Origin: Burkholderia singularis
GTDB lineage: Bacteria > Pseudomonadota > Gammaproteobacteria > Burkholderiales > Burkholderiaceae
NCBI RefSeq assembly: GCF_900176645.1
Contig: NZ_FXAN01000062.1
Coordinates: 1 to 48,636, forward strand
Reading direction: 5' to 3'
Length of the DNA stretch: 48,636 nt
In this document: piece by piece, positions 42,493 to 48,636 of the stretch
Layout of the letters: each line of letters starts with the position of its first letter
Numbering within the stretch: position 1 is the stretch's first letter
The notes under the pieces: model-generated
Database searches by the model: none
Told to the model about the DNA's origin: nothing
The model's input: the letters and a program-made list of their open reading frames with translations, nothing else
Program-made: the position numbers and the translations under genes

Positions 42493-43356
42493 TCACAGCG
42501 CGGCCGCCGCGTAATGCGCGGCAATCCCGGCGAACAGCGCGCCGCCCAGCCAGTTGTTGTGCCTGAACGCCGCGAAGCACGACATCCGCTCGCGGTCCTT
42601 GATCAGCGTGTAGTGATAGGCCGCGCAGCCGGCCGCCGCCGCCCACCCCGCCCAGTAGAACGCCCCCAGGCGCAGCGCAGCGCCGAGCCACGCGTAGATG
42701 CCGAGCATCGCCGCATAGCACAGCATGATCGCCAGCACGTCGAAGCGGCCGAACGTGATCGCCGACGTGCGCATGCCGATCTTGATGTCGTCGTCGCGAT
42801 CGACCATCGCGTAAGCCGTGTCATATGCGACCGCCCAGAACACGTTCGCGGCCAGCATCACCCACGCGATGGCCGGCACCTCGTCCAGCACGGCCGCGAA
42901 CGCCATCGGAATACCGAAGCCGAACGCGATGCCGAGATAAGCCTGCGGAATCGCGAAGAAACGCTTCATGAACGGATAGGTCGCCGCCACGAACACGGCC
43001 ACGACCGATAGCTCTTTCGTCAGCGCATTGAGCGGCAGGATCAGCAGGAACGATACGAGTGCCAGGCCCACGGCGATCGCCACGGCTTCCCATGCATGGA
43101 TCTTGCCCGACGTGAGCGGCCGCTCGGCGGTGCGCTTCACGTGGCGATCGAAATCGCGGTCAGCATAATCGTTGATCGCGCAGCCGGCCGAGCGCATCAG
43201 GATCGTACCGATCACGAAGATCACGACGAGCGATGGCGACGGGCGGCCGTCCGACGCGATCCACAGCGCGTTGAGCGTCGGCCACAGCAGCAACAGGCTG
43301 CCGATCGGCTTGTCCATCCGGATCAGCCGCAAATAAAGGGGAAAACGGGCAAGCAT
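42493..43356 (-). CDS. ubiA: 4-hydroxybenzoate polyprenyltransferase UbiA
   Basis: Integral membrane enzyme (287 residues from this start) that prenylates 4-hydroxybenzoate in ubiquinone synthesis. Start chosen at 43356 ([32 protein letters not shown]); an in-frame ATG at 43386 would nearly coincide with the transcription start of the promoter at 43396-43424. The two Asp-rich motifs are [23 protein letters not shown] and [22 protein letters not shown]. Seven to nine hydrophobic segments. Convergent with the phnF-phnN strand. Confidence 0.95.
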   Translation of the reverse strand: MLARFPLYLRLIRMDKPIGSLLLLWPTLNALWIASDGRPSPSLVVIFVIGTILMRSAGCAINDYADRDFDRHVKRTAERPLTSGKIHAWEAVAIAVGLALVSFLLILPLNALTKELSVVAVFVAATYPFMKRFFAIPQAYLGIAFGFGIPMAFAAVLDEVPAIAWVMLAANVFWAVAYDTAYAMVDRDDDIKIGMRTSAITFGRFDVLAIMLCYAAMLGIYAWLGAALRLGAFYWAGWAAAAGCAAYHYTLIKDRERMSCFAAFRHNNWLGGALFAGIAAHYAAAAL

Positions 43357-43395
43357 CGGGCAAGCGCGCGGGGCGCTGTCGAACATAACTCCGGC

Positions 43396-43424
43396 ATTGT
43401 AGAACCGGGCGGGATTTGCCGCAA
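43396..43424 (-). promoter_or_regulatory. Sigma-70 promoter of ubiA
   Basis: On the minus strand TTGCGG (43419-43424) and TACAAT (43396-43401) with a 17-base spacer. The start of transcription would lie near 43389, supporting translation from the ATG at 43356. Confidence 0.6.
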
Positions 43425-43535
43425 AAACGCGGCTGCCGGCGCAGCCGGATGGACGCGCCAGGATAGGCGAAGCTCAAAAGCGAACCCGCGCGTGGCGGCT
43501 GACGCTCGGCGGCACGCGCGAAACCGCCCCGCCGG

Positions 43536-43991
43536 CTAACGCGCCGCCGCCTCGTGATCGACGATCGCATCCTCCGGCCGCAGCACGCGGCCGCCTTGCG
43601 TGCGTGGCGTCATCACCGCGACCGGCCGGCCGCTGCGCCGGTCGACAAGCTGCGAATGCGTCTCATGGGCCCCGTACAGATGCGATTCGCCCCATTGCCG
43701 CAATGCGACAACCACCGGAAAAAGCGCCCGCCCCTTGTCCGTCAGCACGTATTCCTGATACGCGGAGCCGTCGGACGCAGGCGCCGATTCGAGCACGCCC
43801 TCGTCGACCAGCATCTTCAGCCGGTCGGCCAGCATGTTGCGGGCGATGCCGAGATTGCGCTGGAATTCGCCGAAGCGGCGCATGCCGTCGAACGCGTCAC
43901 GCACGATCATCAGCGACCAACGGTCGCCGATCGCGTCCACCGCGCGCGCGACGGGGCACGCGTCGGCACTCATATCTTTACGTCGGGCCAT
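43536..43991 (-). CDS. HxlR-family transcriptional regulator
   Basis: 151-residue winged-helix regulator. The HxlR core begins CPVARAVDAIGDRWSLMIVRDAFDGMRRFGEFQRNLGIARNMLADRLKMLVDEGVL and continues with YVLTDKGRALFPVVVALRQWGE. The N-terminal cysteine is the redox-sensing position in several HxlR/DUF24 members. An alternative start six codons in (MSADACPV) is possible. Monocistronic between ubiA and dps; target genes cannot be inferred from position. Confidence 0.92.
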   Translation of the reverse strand: MARRKDMSADACPVARAVDAIGDRWSLMIVRDAFDGMRRFGEFQRNLGIARNMLADRLKMLVDEGVLESAPASDGSAYQEYVLTDKGRALFPVVVALRQWGESHLYGAHETHSQLVDRRSGRPVAVMTPRTQGGRVLRPEDAIVDHEAAAR

Positions 43992-44133
43992 GCTGTCGAA
44001 GAAATGGGGACCGAAATACGCGGCACCGGGCCGCGCGCATCGTGATCGATGTGTTGCATTCTAAAACTTTGCCGGGCAACGACCGCACCGAATCGATCGA
44101 AAGCGGGCTCGCGCACTCAACCCCGGCCGGCTG

Positions 44134-44622
44134 TCACGCAAGCAGCGAACGCAGCATCCACGCGGTCTTTTCATGCGTCTGCAGGCGTTGAGTCAGCAGA
44201 TCGGCGGTCGGCTCGTCGCTCGCGGCCTCGGCGGCCGGGAAGATTGCACGCGCGGTGCGCACCACGGCCTCATGCCCTTCGACGAGCTGGCGGATCATCT
44301 CGTCGGCGGCCGGCACTCCGTCAGCCTCCGGAATCGACGACAGCTTCGCGAACTCGCGATACGTGCCGGGCGCGACGACGCCGAGCGTGCGAATCCGCTC
44401 GGCGACGAGATCGACGGCAAGCCATAGTTCGTTGTACTGCTCCTCGAACATCAGATGCAGCGTGTTGAACATCGGGCCGGTTACGTTCCAGTGGAAATTG
44501 TGCGTCTTCAGATACAGCGTGTAGGTATCGGCGAGCAGGCGCGAGAGCCCTTCCGCGATCTTCTTGCGATCCTTGTCGCTGATGCCGATGTTGATCTGGG
44601 TAGCGTTTCCTTTCTTGACCAT
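44134..44622 (-). CDS. dps: Dps family DNA-binding ferritin-like protein
   Basis: 162-residue miniferritin that oxidises and stores iron and protects DNA from peroxide. The start at 44622 ([52 protein letters not shown]) follows an AAGGAG site. Ferroxidase residues are visible: [34 protein letters not shown]. It lies downstream of oxyR in the same direction with only a 53-residue frame between. In pseudomallei-group strains katG is expected immediately upstream; here it is absent. Confidence 0.96.
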   Translation of the reverse strand: MVKKGNATQINIGISDKDRKKIAEGLSRLLADTYTLYLKTHNFHWNVTGPMFNTLHLMFEEQYNELWLAVDLVAERIRTLGVVAPGTYREFAKLSSIPEADGVPAADEMIRQLVEGHEAVVRTARAIFPAAEAASDEPTADLLTQRLQTHEKTAWMLRSLLA

Positions 44623-44769
44623 ATCGCTGACTCCTTGTCGATGTGAATGGAACCGGCACGGCACGCGGCAGCGGCGGCTCGAGCGCGCCGCGCGCCTGAA
44701 GCACGCTGTCCCGCCGAGTTTAACGTAGAACCGGTCCCGCGCCATTGCGCAAAACCGGCGTGGCGGGCG

Positions 44770-44931
44770 TCAGCCGAAATGCCGGGCGAGCTGCGCGATC
44801 AATGCGGCCGCGCCGCTGCCCGCAATCGCGAAACCGATCAGGCGGCGCACCACGGCGGCGGCAAGCGCACGGGATTGAATCGCAGGCGGGCGACGGACTA
44901 CTGCCCGCCAGTCGAGCGTCGATGGGTTCAT
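44770..44931 (-). CDS. Small predicted membrane protein (53 aa) between oxyR and dps
   Basis: 53 residues starting MNPSTLDWRAVVRRPP, with one hydrophobic segment (LIGFAIAGSGAAALIAQLA) near the C-terminus. It has an excellent ribosome-binding site (GAAGGAG, six bases before this ATG; another ATG two codons upstream is too close to the site). No family recognised. It lies where katG would be expected in relatives, so it might be a native small gene or a by-product of the rearrangement. The stretch 44932-45194 upstream contains no other gene. Confidence 0.5.
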   Translation of the reverse strand: MNPSTLDWRAVVRRPPAIQSRALAAAVVRRLIGFAIAGSGAAALIAQLARHFG

Positions 44932-45140
44932 ATTCATCTCCTTCGCATACGGAACGATGTCCCGCGTTGGCGCATGCCGGCGCGCATCGTTCGATCCGGC
45001 TGCCTGCGCCGCCGCGGCGAGTCGCGAGAGCGGCAAATCCGACCTCGGCCGCGCCGGTGTGTCGGCAACGGCCTAAGCGCATGCCGAGCGGCTTCGGCCG
45101 CGGCGCGTCAGCGCCCGTCGGCCCGGACAGCCTACGGACT

Positions 45141-45204
45141 GATTTTATATTTATCTATCGATTTTTTGTTTTGATTAAATTTATCTATTTAATAGACAAA
45201 ACTA
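45141..45204 (-). promoter_or_regulatory. Very AT-rich promoter-like segment downstream of oxyR
   Basis: About 10 G/C in 64 bases, in strong contrast to its surroundings. It contains several ATAG/CTAT tetramers and a 12-mer GATTAAATTTAT (45173-45184) that recurs in front of oxyR at 46236-46247. It lies directly behind the oxyR terminator, pointing at the small gene and dps. It looks like a peroxide-stress promoter with OxyR contacts, though the half-sites do not show the exact 22-base periodicity. Confidence 0.45.
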
Positions 45205-45224
45205 AACCGGGGCACGCCCCGGTT
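45195..45224 (-). terminator. Intrinsic terminator of oxyR
   Basis: Perfect inverted repeat AACCGGGGC / GCCCCGGTT (45205-45224) with a two-base centre, followed on the minus strand by TTTAGTTTTG. It begins 21 bases after the oxyR stop. Confidence 0.8.
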
Positions 45225-45245
45225 CGCCGGCCGCTATAACGGCGC

Positions 45246-46205
45246 TCAGTTGACCGTCGCCGGAATGTCGAGCTTTGCCACGCCGGGCAACGCGCACGCG
45301 CTGATCGCATCGCTGATCGCGTCGATCGCCGGCATCCGCGTGAAACTCTTGCGCCACGCGAGCACGACGCGCCGGTCAGGAACCGGTTCGTCGAACGGCA
45401 CATAGGACAACAGATCGGCGTCCGCGCCGCTGCCATGAGGGCCGAGCTGCGCGACCGACATCCGCGGCAACACCGTGATCCCCACGCCGCTTGCCACCAT
45501 GTGGCGGATCGTTTCGAGCGACGAGCCCTCGAAGGTCTTCTGGATACCGTCGGCCGTCTGCGAGAAGTGCATCAGCTCCGGACACACGCCGAGCACGTGG
45601 TCGCGAAAGCAATGGCCGCTGCCGAGCAGCAGCATCGTCTCCTGCTTCAGATCGGCCGGGTCGATCTTGCGGCGCTTCTCCCACGGGTGCCCCGCCGGCA
45701 GCGCGACGACGAACGGCTCGTCGTACAACGGCCGCACCGTCAGGCCCGTCTCGGGAAACGGCAACGCCATGATCGCCGCATCGATCTCGCCCTGCTTCAA
45801 CAGTTCGAGCAGCTTCAGCGTGTAGTTCTCCTGCAGCATCAGCGGCATCTGCGGGACGCTGCGGATCATCTGCTTGACGAGCGTCGGCAGCAGGTACGGC
45901 CCGATCGTATAGATCACGCCGAGCCTGAACGGCCCGACGAGCGGGTCTTTGCCCTGCTTGGCGATTTCCTTGATCGCGAACGTCTGTTCGAGCACGCGCT
46001 GCGCCTGCGTGACGATCTGGTCGCCAACCGGCGTCACGCTCACTTCGCTCGCGCCGCGCTCGAAGATTTGCACGTTCAATTCGTCCTCGAGCTTCTTGAT
46101 CGCCACCGACAACGTCGGCTGGCTGACAAAGCACGCTTCGGCAGCCCGGCCAAAATGCCGTTCGCGGGCGACCGCGACGATGTATTTCAATTCGGTAAGC
46201 GTCAT
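45246..46205 (-). CDS. oxyR: Hydrogen-peroxide-sensing LysR-type regulator OxyR
   Basis: 319-residue LysR regulator. N-terminal HTH: MTLTELKYIVAVARERHFGRAAEACFVSQPTLSVAIKKLEDEL. The sensor cysteines are at residues 199 and 208 (GSGHCFRDHVLGVCPELMHF), exactly the E. coli positions that form the redox disulfide. Expected to activate peroxide-defence genes such as dps next to it. A sequence matching one OxyR half-operator (ATAG-N7-TTAT, 46233-46247) lies 28 bases upstream of the start, consistent with autoregulation. It lies downstream of recG in the same direction. Confidence 0.95.
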   Translation of the reverse strand: MTLTELKYIVAVARERHFGRAAEACFVSQPTLSVAIKKLEDELNVQIFERGASEVSVTPVGDQIVTQAQRVLEQTFAIKEIAKQGKDPLVGPFRLGVIYTIGPYLLPTLVKQMIRSVPQMPLMLQENYTLKLLELLKQGEIDAAIMALPFPETGLTVRPLYDEPFVVALPAGHPWEKRRKIDPADLKQETMLLLGSGHCFRDHVLGVCPELMHFSQTADGIQKTFEGSSLETIRHMVASGVGITVLPRMSVAQLGPHGSGADADLLSYVPFDEPVPDRRVVLAWRKSFTRMPAIDAISDAISACALPGVAKLDIPATVN

Positions 46206-46232
46206 CGTGAGTTAATCAATTGTTTCGTGACG

Positions 46233-46247
46233 ATAGATTAAATTTAT
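46233..46247. promoter_or_regulatory. OxyR-type half-operator before oxyR
   Basis: ATAGATTAAATTTAT fits ATAG-n-T-nnn-A-n-CTAT at nine of ten fixed positions. The adjacent second half expected for a full OxyR tetramer site is weak. It shares the 12-mer GATTAAATTTAT with the AT-rich segment at 45141-45204. Confidence 0.45.
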
Positions 46248-46320
46248 ACACCGATTGGGCCGATTCGCCAACCTCTGTGCATAAGACACGCTGCCGCATC
46301 GCGCCGCTTCGCCCGCGCGC

Positions 46321-48636
46321 TCAGGCTTTCAGATACTGCTCGCGCGCGCCGAGCCAGCGCGCGAGATGCTGCGCGACGACGTCCGGATAGCCCGCGATGA
46401 GCCGCGCCGCCACTTCCCGCGCCGGTTCGATCAGCCAGCCGTCGTGCTCCAGATCGGCAAAGCGCAGCATCGCCGCGCCCGACTGGCGCGCGCCGAGAAA
46501 CTCGCCAGGCCCGCGGATCTCGAGATCGCGGCGGGCGATCTCGAAGCCGTCGGTCGTCTCGCGCATCGTCTTGAGCCGCGCGCGGCCCGCGATCGACAGC
46601 GGCCCGCTGTACATCAGCACGCACACCGAAGCCGCCGTGCCGCGCCCGACCCGCCCGCGCAACTGATGCAACTGCGCAAGCCCGAAGCGCTCCGCGTGCT
46701 CGATGACCATGAGCGACGCGTTCGGCACGTCGACGCCGACCTCGATCACCGTGGTCGCGACGAGCAGCTGCACGTCGTTGCGCGAGAACGCGTCCATCAC
46801 GGCCGCCTTGTCGGCGGGCGGCAGACGGCCGTGGACCAGGCCCACCTTCAACTCGGGCAGCGCGGCGGCGAGCGTTTCGTAGGTTTCGACTGCCGTTTGC
46901 AACTGCAGCGTCTCGCTCTCCTCGATCAGCGGACACACCCAGTACACCTGCCGCCCCGCGAGCGCCGCCTCGCGCACGCGGCCGATCACTTCGTCGCGCC
47001 GCGCATCGGAGACGAGCCGCGTGAGAACGGGCGTGCGCCCGGGCGGCAGTTCGTCGATCGTCGACACGTCGAGATCCGCGTAATACGTCATCGCGAGCGT
47101 GCGCGGAATCGGCGTGGCCGACATCATCAGCTGATGCGGCTGGAAGCCCGTCGCGCCGTCTGCCGCATTGGCCGCCTTCGCACGCAGCGCGAGCCGCTGC
47201 TCGACGCCGAAGCGATGCTGTTCGTCGACGATCACGAGGCCGAGCCGCGCGAACTCGACCGTATCCTGGATAATCGCGTGCGTGCCGATCACGAGCTGCG
47301 CAGTGCCGAGCGCGGCCGCCTCGATCGCCGCGCGTTTGTCCTTCGCCTTCAGGCTGCCCGCGAGCCACGCGACCGACACGCCGAGCGGCTCGAGCCAGCC
47401 GCGCAGCTTGCGCGCGTGCTGCTCGGCGAGAATCTCGGTCGGCGCCATCAGCGCGGCTTGATAGCCGGCGTCGATCGCCTGCGCGGCGGCAAGCGCCGCG
47501 ACCACCGTCTTGCCGCTGCCGACATCGCCTTGCAGCAGCCGCTGCATCGGGTGCGGCTCGGTCAGATCGCGCGCGATCTCGGCGACGACGCGCTCCTGCG
47601 CCGCCGTCAGCGCGAACGGCAGCGTCGCGTACAGACGCGCGGACAGCGACGCCGCATCCGGGGTCGAAGCGTCGCGCGCGCGACGCGGCATCGAGGGTGC
47701 GGCGCGCGTGCGGCGCTCCTCGTGCGCGCGCTTGAGCGACAACTGCTGCGCGAGCAGTTCGTCGAACTTGATGCGGGTCCACGCGGGATGCGAGCCGTCC
47801 ATCAGCGCGGCTTCGTCCGAATCGGCGCGCGGATGATGCAGGATTTTCACGGCGTTCGCGAGCGACGGCACGCCAAGCGGCCTCAGATACTCGCGCTCGA
47901 TCTCGGGCGGCAAGATTTCCGGCAACGGCGTGCGCTCGAGCGCGTTGTCGATCGCCTTGCGCAGATACGCCTGCGACACGCCTGCCGTGCTCGGATAAAC
48001 GGGTGTCAGCGCCTGCGGCAGCGGCGTGTCGGCATCGACGACCTTCACCGCCGGATGCACCATCTCCAGGCCGAAGAAGCCGCCGCGCACGTCGCCGCGC
48101 ACGCGCAGCCGGCGCCCGGTCGCCATCTGGCTCGCCTGCGAGCCGTAAAAGTTCAGAAAGCGCAGCACGAGCTGCGCGCCGTCGTCGTCGCGCAGCTTCA
48201 CGACGAGTTGGCGGCGCGGCCGGTAAGTGACTTCGTTGTCGAACACGACGCCTTCGGTCTGCGCGGTTTCTCCAGGCAACAACTCGCCGATCGGCGTGAG
48301 GGCCGTTTCGTCCTCGTAGCGCATCGGCAGATGCAGCACGAGGTCGATCGAGCGCGTGAGGCCGAGCTTCGCGAGCTTGTCGGCGGTCTTGAGCGGTTTC
48401 GATGCGGTTTTGGCGGCCGCTTTCGCGGTGGACGCGGTGGACGCGGTGGACGCGTCAGTGGCGGTGGTGGCAGCGGTGACGCCAACGGTGGTGCTGGCGA
48501 CGCCGTCGTCGGTGACGCCAGCAGCGGCGACGGGTAAAGCCGAAGCCGGCGATGCCGCGGCCGGCTTCGATGCGGATTGGGCCGCCCGCCTGCGGCCCGG
48601 CGTCGCGGGCGAGTCTGCCGCGCCGCCCTGCCCGCC
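46321..48636 (-). CDS. recG: ATP-dependent DNA helicase RecG (5' end outside the window)
   Basis: Branch-migrating helicase that rescues stalled replication forks. The stop is at 46321; the frame is open to the last base, so the N-terminus is missing. An internal GTG at 48339 is not the real start, because conserved RecG sequence (LKTADKLAKLGLTRSIDLVLHLPMRYEDET) continues upstream of it. Wedge domain first, then helicase motifs GDVGSGKTVVAALAA, MAPTEILAEQHARKL, VIVDEQHRFGVEQR, MSATPIPRTLAMT, and LLVATTVIEVGVDVPNA, QLHQLRGRVGRG. The part before the conserved region, 48434-48636, encodes an Ala/Ser/Thr/Pro-rich, low-complexity N-terminal extension of at least 65 residues. Confidence 0.95.
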   Translation of the reverse strand, partial: GGQGGAADSPATPGRRRAAQSASKPAAASPASALPVAAAGVTDDGVASTTVGVTAATTATDASTASTASTAKAAAKTASKPLKTADKLAKLGLTRSIDLVLHLPMRYEDETALTPIGELLPGETAQTEGVVFDNEVTYRPRRQLVVKLRDDDGAQLVLRFLNFYGSQASQMATGRRLRVRGDVRGGFFGLEMVHPAVKVVDADTPLPQALTPVYPSTAGVSQAYLRKAIDNALERTPLPEILPPEIEREYLRPLGVPSLANAVKILHHPRADSDEAALMDGSHPAWTRIKFDELLAQQLSLKRAHEERRTRAAPSMPRRARDASTPDAASLSARLYATLPFALTAAQERVVAEIARDLTEPHPMQRLLQGDVGSGKTVVAALAAAQAIDAGYQAALMAPTEILAEQHARKLRGWLEPLGVSVAWLAGSLKAKDKRAAIEAAALGTAQLVIGTHAIIQDTVEFARLGLVIVDEQHRFGVEQRLALRAKAANAADGATGFQPHQLMMSATPIPRTLAMTYYADLDVSTIDELPPGRTPVLTRLVSDARRDEVIGRVREAALAGRQVYWVCPLIEESETLQLQTAVETYETLAAALPELKVGLVHGRLPPADKAAVMDAFSRNDVQLLVATTVIEVGVDVPNASLMVIEHAERFGLAQLHQLRGRVGRGTAASVCVLMYSGPLSIAGRARLKTMRETTDGFEIARRDLEIRGPGEFLGARQSGAAMLRFADLEHDGWLIEPAREVAARLIAGYPDVVAQHLARWLGAREQYLKA

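Noticed and set aside
46366..48537. 723-residue open frame antisense to recG
   Set aside because: Shadow of the clear RecG helicase on the minus strand; no recognisable motif.

Overview
The window is high-GC DNA (estimated by eye at about two thirds G+C) with the gene order and protein sequences of a Burkholderia chromosome 1. It most resembles the B. pseudomallei/thailandensis group: the ferrochelatase and HrcA read as close relatives of the pseudomallei-group proteins I remember, and tandem simple repeats are frequent, as in those genomes. I cannot name the species without a database. It is almost all chromosomal backbone; no phage, transposase, rRNA, tRNA or CRISPR array was seen.

Layout. 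1-12.7 kb: a heat-shock and housekeeping block. On the minus strand it reads hrcA, hemH, hslR-like, then (from a sigma-32 promoter) grpE, a thioredoxin-like gene, dnaK, dnaJ and a fused pabB-pabC. nadK and recN run divergently on the plus strand. 12.8-22.4 kb: glnE (minus), then yhdP-like, nitrilase-family and tldD (plus). 22.4-23.9 kb: a DAHP synthase gene (aroG-like) behind a complete-looking transcription attenuator with a leader peptide carrying eight consecutive aromatic codons. This is the most interesting element found. 23.9-25.9 kb: flavohemoglobin hmp and a PduO-type cobalamin adenosyltransferase (minus). 26.0-31.6 kb: a D-lactate-dehydrogenase-like FAD oxidase and glycolate oxidase glcD, glcE, glcF. 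31.6-33.4 kb: a PLP-homeostasis gene (yggS-like) and proC. 33.6-34.1 kb: a lower-GC stand-alone GIY-YIG nuclease-like gene.

34.5-42.5 kb: the carbon-phosphorus lyase cluster. phnGHIJKLM run on the minus strand; phnF, a DUF1045 two-histidine phosphoesterase-like gene and the truncated 3' remnant of phnN run divergently from a shared control region. phnI carries a 13-copy 9-bp coding repeat. 42.5-48.6 kb: ubiA, an HxlR-type regulator, dps, a 53-residue membrane peptide gene, oxyR, and recG, which runs off the right edge. I recall katG lying between oxyR and dps in pseudomallei-group genomes; it is not here.

How the genes work together: grpE/dnaK/dnaJ make the Hsp70 chaperone machine. PabBC and AroG draw on the same pathway, with AroG feeding chorismate and PabBC making p-aminobenzoate from it. 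glcDEF oxidises glycolate. The phn genes release phosphate from phosphonates under a PhnF repressor. oxyR and dps form a peroxide-defence pair. Three tandem repeat tracts (glcD-glcE spacer, glcF-yggS spacer, inside phnI) are likely sites of length variation between strains.
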